From: Azonexus sp.
GTDB taxonomy: Bacteria > Pseudomonadota > Gammaproteobacteria > Burkholderiales > Rhodocyclaceae
Direction: 5' to 3'
Assembly (NCBI GenBank): GCA_031277255.1
Contig: JAITMS010000125.1
Coordinates: 1 to 36,984, forward strand
Length of the DNA: 36,984 bases
Part shown: positions 1 through 7,146 of the stretch, one piece after another
Position numbering within the stretch: position 1 is the stretch's first letter
Layout: each line of letters opens with the position of its first letter
Translations under genes and position numbers: made by a program
Notes under the pieces: generated by a model
Seen by the model: only the letters and a program-made list of their open reading frames with translations
What the model was told of the DNA's origin: nothing
Databases searched by the model: none

Positions 1-138
1 AAGACCAACGACTGGACCTGGACAAACAGTGATGGCTCACCGATGTATCTGTTCAACAACGGCGCAACTACCGTCTACGCCGATCCCAACGAAAGCGCCA
101 CCTTCGTCGGCCTCCGCTACATCTACAAGTTCCAGTAG
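1..138 (+). CDS. C-terminus of an outer-membrane beta-barrel protein (5' end outside window)
   Basis: The first frame is open from base 1 to a TAG at 136-138 and gives 45 residues. The end, ATFVGLRYIYKFQ, has alternating hydrophobic and polar residues with aromatic residues near the C-terminus, the usual last strand and BAM-recognition signal of Gram-negative outer-membrane barrels (family knowledge). The remainder is rich in Asn, Thr, Asp and Tyr, as in a surface loop. The gene is followed by a strong terminator and then by a multiheme cytochrome gene in the same direction. A role as the outer-membrane partner of that cytochrome (porin-cytochrome type) is possible but is inference; an ordinary porin fits equally well. 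Confidence 0.7.
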   Translation, partial: KTNDWTWTNSDGSPMYLFNNGATTVYADPNESATFVGLRYIYKFQ

Positions 139-177
139 GCCACGCCGGAGCGAACGGATCGTATGATGAAAACCCCG

Positions 178-213
178 CAACGGGACTTCCTGCCAGAAGT
201 CCCGTTGTTTTTT
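178..213 (+). terminator. Rho-independent terminator after the barrel gene
   Basis: A perfect 12-bp stem (178-189 with 196-207, CAACGGGACTTC and its complement) with a 6-base loop is followed directly by six T. It separates the barrel gene from the cytochrome gene, so the latter should have its own promoter in 208-250 or depend on read-through. Confidence 0.9.
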
Positions 214-263
214 GGCCGGAGCGTTTCCGTCCCGGCCCAACAACAAGAGAGAGAAGCAAAATA

Positions 264-2255
264 ATGCAAACCCTTGCCAAAAAATGCCGCTGGCTGATCG
301 GCCTCCTGGCCCTCAGCGGTTTTCTCACCGGCGCGATGGCGGAGGAGGAGGACGCCGCCGCCGATTCGCCCAAGCTGGACAATGCCGCCTGCCTCGCCTG
401 CCACGAAAGCGGCAAGCAGAAGATCGAAATGATCGGGGCCGATGGCGAGAAACGCGCCCTGCTCCCGGTCGATCCCAAACACTACGGCCAGGGCGTGCAC
501 GCCCAAATGCAGTGCGTGACCTGCCACACCAACATCGTCGACGCCAAGGAAAACCACGCCCGCGTCATCGATGCCGTGCCGCCCAACTGCGCCAACTGCC
601 ACCAGAAGCTGTGGGACGAGGCCAAGGCGGCCAACAAGACGGGGGAAAAGGAACGCCTCGGCGTGGTGGCCGCCAACATCGCGGCCTACCGGGAATCTTT
701 CCACGCCCGCCCGGATGCCGACAATCCGAACAAACCCAAGGCGTTTTGCTCTGACTGCCACGCCAGCCACGATTTCGCGGTGCCCAAGGAAGGCACGCCG
801 GAACGTGAGCAGTGGCGGCTCACCATTCCCCAGACCTGCGGCGAAAAATGCCACGACGAGCAGCTTGAGGACTACGAAGGCTCGGCCCACGGTCAGGTGG
901 TGATGGGCAAGCATGATCCCAAGGGCGCCATCTGCACCGACTGCCACACCACCCATGAGATCAAAGGCTCTTCTTCCGATCCGTTCAAGCTCAAGAATGT
1001 CGAGTTCTGCGGCGACTGCCACAAGGCGGAATTGCGGAGCTACCGCGATACCTACCACGGCCAGGTGAACAAGCTCGGTTTCGCCTACACCGCCAAGTGC
1101 TCGGATTGCCACGGCAGCCACGGCATCAAGGGGGCTGACGATCCCGACTCGAAGGTGAGCGAGAAAAACCGGCTGAAAACCTGCCAGCAGTGCCACAACG
1201 ACAAGAAGCCGGGCATGGTTCCCGCTACCGCTGGTTTTGCCACCTTCGGCCCGCACGCCAATTCGCACGATTTCGAGAAATATCCGCAGATGTGGATCGC
1301 CACCAAGTTCATGGTGGCGCTCCTGATCGGCGTCTTCGCCTTCTTCTGGGCGCACTGCATCCTCTGGTACTACCGCGAATGGCAGGAGCGCAAAGCCCAC
1401 AAGAGCGTGTCGCACGTCAAGACCGAGGCGCTGGGCCTGCCGGAGAAGCATTTCCTCCGCTTCGGCTGGGGCTGGCGCATCGGCCACCTGGCTTTCGCCC
1501 TGATTACCATGACCCTGGTTCTGACCGGCACCTCGGCGCTGTTCTCCGGCGCTGACTGGGCGCCCAAGGTCGCCGCCGCCGTTGGCGGGCCGCGCAATCT
1601 CGGCCTCATCCACCGCATTGCCGCCGCGCTCTTCATCGCCATCTTCATGGTTCACTTCGTCTATGTCATGTGGAAACTCTTGCGCAACAAGAACTTCCGC
1701 TGGTTCGGCCCGGATTCGCTGGTGCCCAACTGGAAAGATCTCGCCGACTGCTGGGGCATGTTCAAGTGGTTCGTCGGCAAAGGCGAAAAACCACAGTTCG
1801 ACCGCTGGACTTACTTCGAGAAGTTCGACTACTGGGCGGTCTTCTGGGGGGTCAACATCATCGGCTGGAGCGGCATGATGCTGGCCTTCCCGCACGTCAC
1901 GGCGAGCTTCCTCCCCGGCTGGGTGTTCAACGTCGCCACCCTGGTGCACGGCGAAGAAGCCTTCCTCGCCGCGGTCTTCCTCTTTACCGTGCATTTCTTC
2001 AACAACCACTTCCGTCCCGACAAACTGCCGCCGCCCGACGTGGTGATGTTTACCGGCACCCAGTCGCTGGAAGAATTCCGCCGCGAACACCCGGCCCAGT
2101 ACCAGCGCCTGGTCGCCAGCGGCGAGTTAGAGAAATACCTGGTCGACGCGCCGTCGAAGCAGATGCACCTCGGCTCGGTGCTCCTCGGCCTGGCGCTGAT
2201 TACCATCGGCCTGATCCTGCTGGCCCTGGTGGCGATCGGCTTCTTCACCCACTGA
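264..2255 (+). CDS. Nine-heme cytochrome c / cytochrome b fusion protein (CbcL-like quinol oxidase)
   Basis: This 663-residue protein starts at an ATG preceded by GAGAGAG and has a signal peptide ending near GAMA. Residues 43-311 hold nine c-type heme sites: eight CXXCH (Cys 43, 84, 109, 162, 224, 249, 279, 307) and one CX3CH (CGEKCH, Cys192). After residue about 345 there are roughly six membrane segments (near 348-370, 404-427, 446-470, 525-545, 555-583 and 635-661). Histidines such as GHLAF, LIHRIA, MVHF, LVHGEE and TVHFFNNH suit b-heme ligands of the FdnI/HydC type. The order, periplasmic multiheme domain then b-type membrane domain, is that of Geobacter CbcL, an inner-membrane quinol oxidase in metal respiration (established knowledge). 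By analogy it would move electrons from quinol to periplasmic carriers; the acceptor is unknown. An upstream barrel gene lies in the same direction. Function as a quinol:cytochrome oxidoreductase is likely, extracellular electron transfer is only a possibility. Confidence 0.85.
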   Translation: MQTLAKKCRWLIGLLALSGFLTGAMAEEEDAAADSPKLDNAACLACHESGKQKIEMIGADGEKRALLPVDPKHYGQGVHAQMQCVTCHTNIVDAKENHARVIDAVPPNCANCHQKLWDEAKAANKTGEKERLGVVAANIAAYRESFHARPDADNPNKPKAFCSDCHASHDFAVPKEGTPEREQWRLTIPQTCGEKCHDEQLEDYEGSAHGQVVMGKHDPKGAICTDCHTTHEIKGSSSDPFKLKNVEFCGDCHKAELRSYRDTYHGQVNKLGFAYTAKCSDCHGSHGIKGADDPDSKVSEKNRLKTCQQCHNDKKPGMVPATAGFATFGPHANSHDFEKYPQMWIATKFMVALLIGVFAFFWAHCILWYYREWQERKAHKSVSHVKTEALGLPEKHFLRFGWGWRIGHLAFALITMTLVLTGTSALFSGADWAPKVAAAVGGPRNLGLIHRIAAALFIAIFMVHFVYVMWKLLRNKNFRWFGPDSLVPNWKDLADCWGMFKWFVGKGEKPQFDRWTYFEKFDYWAVFWGVNIIGWSGMMLAFPHVTASFLPGWVFNVATLVHGEEAFLAAVFLFTVHFFNNHFRPDKLPPPDVVMFTGTQSLEEFRREHPAQYQRLVASGELEKYLVDAPSKQMHLGSVLLGLALITIGLILLALVAIGFFTH

Positions 2256-2281
2256 CCGCCCGCCGCTTCCGGCATCCACCA

Positions 2282-2315
2282 CGCCCCCGGAGAGAAATTT
2301 CCGGGGGCGTTTTTT
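2282..2315 (+). terminator. Rho-independent terminator after the cytochrome gene
   Basis: Stem CGCCCCCGGA (2282-2291) pairs with 2300-2309 around an 8-base loop and is followed by six T (2310-2315). Confidence 0.9.
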
Positions 2316-2325
2316 CGGCGCGCCA

Positions 2326-2357
2326 AATAAAAACGCCCAACCGGGATGGGTTGGGCG
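2326..2357 (-). terminator. Terminator of the tRNA-Phe gene
   Basis: Inverted repeat CGCCCAACC (2334-2342) / GGTTGGGCG (2349-2357). On the minus strand the stem is followed by TTTTTATTT (2333 down to 2325), placing it 9 bases past the tRNA 3' end. Confidence 0.85.
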
Positions 2358-2365
2358 CTGAATTC

Positions 2366-2441
<76 letters not shown>

Positions 2442-2454
2442 AAAATGAGGGCGC

Positions 2455-2483
2455 ATTATAGCGAGGGCATGGCCCTGGCGCAA
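2455..2483 (-). promoter_or_regulatory. Sigma70 promoter of tRNA-Phe
   Basis: On the minus strand TTGCGC (2483-2478), a 17-base spacer and a perfect TATAAT (2460-2455) are found. The expected start at about 2448 leaves a 5' leader of about seven bases before the tRNA. Confidence 0.85.
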
Positions 2484-2614
2484 CACAGAAAAGGCGGTCA
2501 ACAGGGGATTTGCCGAGCCTCTCAGGGCGGCGGAGCGGGATCGATGATGTCATTTTTCGCTGTCTTTGGCAGCGATGGCGGGAAAATGGGTCAAGGCAAT
2601 GGAAAGCAGCCATT

Positions 2615-3292
2615 TCAGCGGCGCTCACCCGCTGGTCGTTCGAGGCAGTAGCCGAGGCCGCGCACGGTGGTAATCCTGACGCCGCCGCATTCGAGTTTTT
2701 TGCGCAGGCGATGGACGTAGACTTCAATGGCGTTGTGGCTGACTTCTTCGCCCCAGCCGCAGAGTTGATCGACCAGTTGATCCTTGCTGACCAGACGGCC
2801 CATGCGCGCCAGCAGGATTTCAAGGAGGCCGATTTCGCGCGCCGAGAGGTCGAGCGGCTGGTCATCAATGGTGGCGACGCGGCCAATCTGGTCGTAACAG
2901 AGCGAACCGCAGCGGATGGTCGGCGTCGTTCCCGCCGAGCGCCGGGTCAGGGCGCGGACGCGGGCTTCGAGTTCGGCCAGATCGAAGGGTTTGGCCATGT
3001 AGTCGTCGGCGCCGAGATCAAGCCCTTTGACGCAGTGGCAGGCGCCATCGAGGGCGGTAAGAATCAGCACCGGCGTTTTGTCGCCGCGCCCACGCAGGCG
3101 TTTCAGCACGTCAAGACCGGAAAGCCGGGGCAGGCCGAGATCGAGAATGAGCAGATCGTAGGCGACAGTCTGCAACGCCGCTTCGGCCGCCATGCCATCG
3201 GCCGCCCAATCGACGGCATAGCCGCCCTTGCGCAAGGATCGACTCAAACCATCGGCAATGATGGCGTCGTCTTCAGCAATCAAAATGCGCAT
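2615..3292 (-). CDS. OmpR/PhoB-family response regulator, orphan
   Basis: The protein has 225 residues from the ATG at 3292. A GTG three codons upstream is also possible, but AAGGTG is well placed as ribosome-binding site for the ATG. The N-terminal receiver domain has the acidic pair at residues 8-9 (AEDD), the phospho-acceptor Asp51 (LILDLGLP) and Lys101 (AKPFDL). A winged-helix DNA-binding domain follows, with NAIEVYVHRLRKK as the recognition helix region and a C-terminal hairpin TTVRGLGYCLE. The nearest family members are TctD/QseB/PmrA-type regulators. Such genes normally sit next to a histidine kinase gene; here the downstream side is tRNA-Phe and the upstream side a crotonase gene, so the partner kinase is elsewhere. 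Targets cannot be told from the sequence. Confidence 0.93.
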   Translation of the reverse strand: MRILIAEDDAIIADGLSRSLRKGGYAVDWAADGMAAEAALQTVAYDLLILDLGLPRLSGLDVLKRLRGRGDKTPVLILTALDGACHCVKGLDLGADDYMAKPFDLAELEARVRALTRRSAGTTPTIRCGSLCYDQIGRVATIDDQPLDLSAREIGLLEILLARMGRLVSKDQLVDQLCGWGEEVSHNAIEVYVHRLRKKLECGGVRITTVRGLGYCLERPAGERR

Positions 3293-3509
3293 ATCAAACA
3301 CCTTGCAGCGTAAGATTTTTGTAAGCCAACGGCATTAACCTCTGCCCGCTGCGCTTGGCCTGTGGCAAAAACCGCGCTTCAGGGACTGTTTTCAGCCGAC
3401 AACGGGACGTTTCCTGCCGTTTTCCCGTAAACTTTGCGAGTGTAACAAAGCCCGCGTTCTGGCGCTGCATTCTGTAACGGAATCGGTTGCATCCGCCCGA
3501 AATATCCCC

Positions 3510-4286
3510 ATGAGCCGAATCAATCTGACCACCGCCGACGGCATCGCCACGCTCGTCATCGACAACGCCGCCAAGCGGAACGCCATCAATCTCGCCATGT
3601 GGCGGCAACTGGCGGCGCATCTAGCGGCGATCAGTGGCGACCGCGGGATTCGTTGTGTCGTCATTCGCGGCGCGGGCGACGAGGCGTTCGCGGCCGGCGG
3701 CGATCTGGAGGAATTTATCCACGCTCGGGCGACGCTGGCGCAGGCGCTCGCTTACCACACCGAAGTCGCCGCCGCTTTGAACGCCATTGCCGACTGCCCG
3801 CAGCCCACCGTCGCCCTGATTCGCGGCGCTTGTATCGGCGGCGGGCTGGAAATCGCGGGCGTTTGCGATTTGCGCATCAGTGGCCAAGGCGCGCGTTTTG
3901 GCGCGCCGATCAACACGCTTGGCTTTTCGATGTATCCCGGCGAAATGGCCGGGCTGCTCAAGCTGGCCGGGGCGGCGGTGATGCAGGAAATCCTGCTCGA
4001 AGGGCGTATCCTGACGGCGGCTGAAGCCTATGAGAAGGGGCTGGTCACCCGCGTCACGCCGGATGCCGAGGTCGCCGCCGAAGCCTATGCCACGGCGCGG
4101 CGCATTGCCGCTGGCGCGCCTCTGGTGGCGGCCTGGCACAAACAGTGGATTCGCCGCCTGCAAAACGACAAGCCGCTGACCGACGCGGAAAAAGCCGCCG
4201 CCTTCGCCTTTCTCGACACCGCCGATTACCGGGAGGGCCTGGCCGCTTTTTTCGCCAAGCGCAAGCCGGTTTTCACGGGGCGCTGA
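3510..4286 (+). CDS. Enoyl-CoA hydratase/isomerase (crotonase) family protein
   Basis: This protein of 258 residues has the crotonase fold. The CoA and oxyanion-hole motif AFAAGGDLEEF lies near residue 60 and the second oxyanion-hole motif GACIGGGLEIAGVCDLRI near residue 110, with the first catalytic-type Glu kept (GGGLE). The second Glu of true hydratases (FGxPEI followed by the GAGGTQ-type loop) is not apparent: the segment reads FGAPINTLGFSMYPGEMAG. It may therefore be an isomerase, thioesterase or other crotonase rather than a standard beta-oxidation hydratase (inference from motif comparison). The gene stands alone, is divergent from the response regulator and overlaps the 3' end of the convergent TSUP gene by 14 bases. 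Confidence 0.88.
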   Translation: MSRINLTTADGIATLVIDNAAKRNAINLAMWRQLAAHLAAISGDRGIRCVVIRGAGDEAFAAGGDLEEFIHARATLAQALAYHTEVAAALNAIADCPQPTVALIRGACIGGGLEIAGVCDLRISGQGARFGAPINTLGFSMYPGEMAGLLKLAGAAVMQEILLEGRILTAAEAYEKGLVTRVTPDAEVAAEAYATARRIAAGAPLVAAWHKQWIRRLQNDKPLTDAEKAAAFAFLDTADYREGLAAFFAKRKPVFTGR

Positions 4287-5079
4287 ACAAGCCCCAGAGC
4301 ATTTTGGCCGCCAGCGCCAGCAGCAGCGCCGCGAACACTTTTTTCAGCGTCGCCACCGGCAGGCGATGGGCGAGGCGCGCGCCAAAAGGCGCGGTCAGGA
4401 TGCTGCTGACGACAATGCCGAGAACCGCTGGCAGATAGACGAAGCCGAAGCTGCCCGCTGGCAGCCCCGGCGTATTCCAGCCGTTCCAGATATAACCCAG
4501 GGCGCCGCCCGCCGCAATCGGAAAGCCAATCGCCGCCGACGTGCCGATGGCGTTCTGGAGGCGCACATTGCACCAGGTCATAAAGGGCACCGACAAGGAG
4601 CCGCCGCCGATGGCAACCAGACTGGACAAGGCGCCGATGCCCAGCCCCGCCGCCGCAGTGCCGAGCCAGCCGGGCATGTCGCGCTGCGCCTTGGGCTTGA
4701 CGTTCAAGATCATCTGCGCCGCGACATAGGAGACAAAGACCGTGAAGATGATGGCCAGGGTCTTGCCCGGCATCCGGCTGGCAAAGTGCGTGCCGACGCC
4801 GACGCCGAGAAGAATGCCCGGCGTGATGCGCCCGACGATCGGCCAGATCACCGCGCCGTGGGCATGATGGGCGCGGACGCTGGACAGCGAGGTCAACAGG
4901 ATGGCGGCCATTGAACTGCCTAGCGCCAGATGCATCACTTCGCCCTGCGGCATCGCCTGCGCCGTAAACAGCATGACCAGCACCGGCACCATGACAATGC
5001 CGCCGCCGATGCCGAGCAGGCCGGCAAAAAAACCAACCCAGAGGCCCAGCGCCAGGTAGGCCAACAACCAGATCGTCAT
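4273..5079 (-). CDS. Sulfite exporter TauE/SafE (TSUP) family permease
   Basis: This 268-residue integral membrane protein has about eight predicted segments and the two TSUP half-repeat motifs, GFFAGLLGIGGGIVMVPVL near the N-terminus and SLVAIGGGSLSVPFM in the second half. Family members move sulfite, sulfonates or other small organic anions; no neighbour shows which substrate applies here. It starts at the ATG at 5079, just downstream of the terminator that ends the 6S RNA unit, so it must have its own promoter or be fed by read-through. Its 3' end overlaps the convergent crotonase gene. Confidence 0.92.
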   Translation of the reverse strand: MTIWLLAYLALGLWVGFFAGLLGIGGGIVMVPVLVMLFTAQAMPQGEVMHLALGSSMAAILLTSLSSVRAHHAHGAVIWPIVGRITPGILLGVGVGTHFASRMPGKTLAIIFTVFVSYVAAQMILNVKPKAQRDMPGWLGTAAAGLGIGALSSLVAIGGGSLSVPFMTWCNVRLQNAIGTSAAIGFPIAAGGALGYIWNGWNTPGLPAGSFGFVYLPAVLGIVVSSILTAPFGARLAHRLPVATLKKVFAALLLALAAKMLWGLFSAP

Positions 5080-5091
5080 GATCTTCCTGCA

Positions 5092-5125
5092 AATAAAAAA
5101 CAGGCAGCAGAAACTCTGCTGCCTG
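5092..5125 (-). terminator. Terminator downstream of 6S RNA
   Basis: An 11-bp perfect stem (5101-5111 with 5115-5125, CAGGCAGCAGA) with a 3-base loop is followed on the minus strand by TTTTTTATTT (5100 to 5091). It ends transcription coming from zapA/6S before the TSUP gene. Confidence 0.9.
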
Positions 5126-5189
5126 TCTCAAAATTGGCCCCCGCGAGTGCCGTCAGGCCGGCATCCTGAACCTGGGTCCAGAGTGGCTG

Positions 5190-5346
5190 CTTTCCTCCCG
5201 CTTCAGGCGTCTGCGGCGAAGCAGGCGCACAACAGCGGTTTCGATGGTCGGCAACCGATGCCAAAAGCATTGGTTCAAGGAATGTATGGCCTTGACAAAC
5301 ACCGCAGGGGACACTTGGCGGGCCAGCGCCAACAGCCGCAGAGGAA
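5190..5346 (-). ncRNA. ssrS: 6S RNA (ssrS), approximate ends
   Basis: On the minus strand, directly after the zapA stop codon, the sequence contains segments typical of betaproteobacterial 6S RNA: CCCCTGCGGTG followed by GTTTGTCAAGGCC and ATTCCTTGAACC. The flanks can pair: ATTCCTC (5347-5341) with GAGGAA (about 5197-5192), and CTGCGGC (5340-5334) with GCCGCAG (5217-5211), giving the long closing stem with interrupting bulges. The position after zapA is the conserved location of ssrS in many proteobacteria. 6S RNA binds the sigma70 holoenzyme and represses promoters in stationary phase. The ends are estimates; the transcript may run to the terminator at 5092-5125. Confidence 0.8.
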
Positions 5347-5685
5347 TCAAATGTCCAACTGCTGCTGGGACGCCAGCACGGCGTCAAGCCGCGCTCCCAT
5401 AGCGTCGATTCTACGCTTTATGTCGGAACTATCAACCGCTTCGCCGCTGATCGTGATGCCCGGCGTCCCGCCAGCCGCCGACAAATGCTCGTGGGCGATG
5501 TGCAGCGCCGCCATCACCGCCACCCGTTCGGCGATGGTGTTTTTGGTACGCTGGGCAATTTCGCGCATCTTGCCGTCGACCAGATCGACCGCCAGCAAAA
5601 GCGCCTCGCGCTCGTCCGGCGTACAGGCGACGCGGTATTCGCGGCCCATGATTTTGACGTCGAGAAAATTCGCCTCGAGGCTCAT
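5347..5685 (-). CDS. zapA: Cell division protein ZapA
   Basis: The protein has 112 residues, the usual ZapA length. The N-terminal beta domain (LDVKIMGREYRVACTPDE) is followed by long helices (LLLAVDLVDGKMREI, ERVAVMAALHIAHE) that form the coiled-coil tetramer. ZapA binds FtsZ and bundles protofilaments at the Z ring. The start is fixed by GGAGG five bases before the ATG; that GGAGG lies inside a hairpin arm of a REP-like element. The gene follows the ZapB-like gene in the same direction and is followed at once by 6S RNA, the standard arrangement. Confidence 0.93.
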   Translation of the reverse strand: MSLEANFLDVKIMGREYRVACTPDEREALLLAVDLVDGKMREIAQRTKNTIAERVAVMAALHIAHEHLSAAGGTPGITISGEAVDSSDIKRRIDAMGARLDAVLASQQQLDI

Positions 5686-5762
5686 CTCAGCCTCCGCCGG
5701 GCCGCCCCAAGGAGGCTGAGCGCCCCCGCGGGGGGCAGCGAACGTAGTGAGCGTGGGGGTCG
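5686..5762 (-). repeat. REP-like inverted-repeat element carrying the zapA ribosome-binding site
   Basis: A perfect 10-bp inverted repeat, CTCAGCCTCC (5686-5695) / GGAGGCTGAG (5711-5720), has a 15-base G/C-rich loop. It is followed by the palindrome CCCCCGCGGGGG (5723-5734) and the tail GAACGTAGTGAGCGTGGGGG (5740-5759). It has the look of an extragenic palindromic repeat; I recall closely similar sequences from Rhodocyclales/Burkholderiales genomes, but only one copy is in this window. On the zapA mRNA the 3' arm contains the GGAGG and ends one base before the ATG. Confidence 0.75.
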
Positions 5763-5769
5763 TTTCATC

Positions 5770-5979
5770 TCAGACATCCTCCGGCGTCTGCTCAGGCACT
5801 TTGTCGAGCAGTCCTTCGAGCCGTTGGCGCGCGGCGCTCATCGTCTGCCGCAGATGCAGGCGCTCGGTTTCCGCCGCCGCGATCTGGTTGCGCAAAACCT
5901 CGTTCTCGGCCCGCAACTGGTGGATCAGGGCGACAACCTGTTCAATCTTGGCTTCGAGGGCGGCGAATTGGCTATTCAT
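5770..5979 (-). CDS. Small coiled-coil protein, ZapB-like (TIGR02449-type)
   Basis: This 69-residue protein is almost wholly one predicted coiled coil: ALEAKIEQVVALIHQLRAEN and then EVLRNQIAAAETERLHLRQT show hydrophobic residues at heptad spacing. Small coiled-coil proteins of this kind are encoded directly upstream of zapA in many beta- and gammaproteobacteria and are thought to act with ZapA at the division ring (context inference; sequence similarity to E. coli ZapB itself is weak). The start ATG at 5979 is only eight bases downstream of a good -10 element, so the mRNA may have practically no leader. Confidence 0.82.
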   Translation of the reverse strand: MNSQFAALEAKIEQVVALIHQLRAENEVLRNQIAAAETERLHLRQTMSAARQRLEGLLDKVPEQTPEDV

Positions 5980-5987
5980 GGGGCCGG

Positions 5988-6017
5988 ACTATAGAAGGAA
6001 AAAGCACGTCAAGTCAA
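5988..6017 (-). promoter_or_regulatory. Promoter of the ZapB-like/zapA/6S unit
   Basis: On the minus strand TTGACT (6017-6012), an 18-base spacer and TATAGT (5993-5988) are present. Transcription would begin around 5981-5979, at or next to the A of the ATG at 5979. Confidence 0.7.
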
Positions 6018-6171
6018 GGACTAAGCGATTATTTTGAAAGTGATTTATAGCAAATGGGCATGACGTTGGCGACGCCCGCCGGGCGGGCAAGGTAAAATGC
6101 GCCCCTCCTCAGCCTTGGCCTTCCGCCCACGTCGCCTCGACGCGCTGACGGATCGCGCAGAAAACCTTGCC

Positions 6172-7146
6172 ATGCCCAGCCGCCGCCGCGCTTTCCTGAT
6201 GCTCGCCAGCCTCGCCTTGCTGGCGCTGTTGAGCATTGCCCTGGCGCTCACGGCGGGCAGCTATCAGGTGACGCCAGCCGAGGCGCTGGCGGCGCTGTTC
6301 GATCCTGCCGCAGGCAATCCGGTGGTGCTGCAACTGCGCCTGCCGCGGGCGCTGGCGGCTTTTGCCTGCGGCGGTTTGCTGGCCCTCGCCGGGGCGCTGA
6401 TGCAGGTGCTGCTCAGGAATCCCCTGGCCGATCCTTACGTCCTCGGCATTTCCGGCGGCGCCGGCGTCGGCGCCATGTTGGCCATGCTGCTCGGCCTTTC
6501 GGCCATCGGCATTGACAGCCTCGCCTTTGCCGGGGCGCTCGGCGCGATGCTGCTGGTCTTTGGCCTGGCCCACGGCGATGGCAGTTGGACGCAGACGCGC
6601 CTCCTGCTGACCGGCGTCATCGTCGCCGCCGGTTGCGGCGCGCTGGTCGCCTTGATGCTGTCGGTGGCCGACGAGCACCGGCTGCGCGGCATGTTGTTCT
6701 GGCTGATGGGCGATCTCGGCCAAAGCGGCAGCCCGTGGCCGCCCATGCTGGCGCTTCTGGTCGCGCTGGCGGCCAGTATGCCTTTAGCCCGCGAGCTCAA
6801 TCTGCTCGCCCGTGGCCTGATGCAGGCCCGCGCCCTTGGCGTCGCCGTCGACCGGCTGCGCTACGCGGTCTATCTGCTCGCTTCGCTGGCTACCGCCGCC
6901 GCCGTGACGACGGCTGGCTCGATTGGTTTCGTCGGCCTCGTCGTGCCGCATCTGGTGCGTCTCTCGACCGGCAACGATCAGCGTCTGCTGTTACCGGCTG
7001 CGGTGCTGGCTGGCGGCTCCCTGCTGGTGCTGGCCGATACGGCGGCGCGCACCGTGATCGCGCCGCAGCAACTGCCGGTCGGCGTGCTGACGGCCCTGAT
7101 CGGCGTGCCGGTCTTCCTCTTTCTGCTCTCAAGGCAGCCGCGATGA
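6172..7146 (+). CDS. btuC: FecCD/BtuC-family ABC transporter permease, probably for vitamin B12
   Basis: From the ATG at 6172 the protein has 324 residues, the usual BtuC/FecCD length; an in-frame ATG at 6097 is likelier to be part of a -10-like TAAAAT. About ten membrane segments are seen, with family motifs LRLPRALAAFACGGLLALAG, NPLADPYVLGISGGAGVGA and GSIGFVGLVVPHLVR, the last being the coupling region that contacts the ATPase. The gene overlaps the ATPase gene by four bases (ATGA). This family moves corrinoids, siderophores or heme; no binding protein gene is adjacent, but a BtuF-like one lies in the cobalamin locus at 29905, which is why B12 is preferred. That substrate choice is inference. 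Confidence 0.88.
   Translation: MPSRRRAFLMLASLALLALLSIALALTAGSYQVTPAEALAALFDPAAGNPVVLQLRLPRALAAFACGGLLALAGALMQVLLRNPLADPYVLGISGGAGVGAMLAMLLGLSAIGIDSLAFAGALGAMLLVFGLAHGDGSWTQTRLLLTGVIVAAGCGALVALMLSVADEHRLRGMLFWLMGDLGQSGSPWPPMLALLVALAASMPLARELNLLARGLMQARALGVAVDRLRYAVYLLASLATAAAVTTAGSIGFVGLVVPHLVRLSTGNDQRLLLPAAVLAGGSLLVLADTAARTVIAPQQLPVGVLTALIGVPVFLFLLSRQPR

Noticed and set aside
123-2090. Long open frame (655 codons) antisense to the multiheme cytochrome gene
   Set aside because: High GC makes long open frames on the opposite strand common; the product lacks family motifs and has no start signal, while the plus strand has nine heme motifs and a signal peptide.
3405-3431. ACGGGA / TCCCGT inverted repeat upstream of the crotonase gene as an operator
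   Set aside because: Arms are only six bases with a 15-base spacer in G/C-rich DNA, which is expected by chance; no regulator is linked to it.
6097-6171. Upstream start (ATG 6097) for the BtuC-like permease
   Set aside because: The extra 25 residues are not typical of FecCD proteins and the ATG overlaps a TAAAAT that looks like a -10; the start at 6172 gives the usual length.
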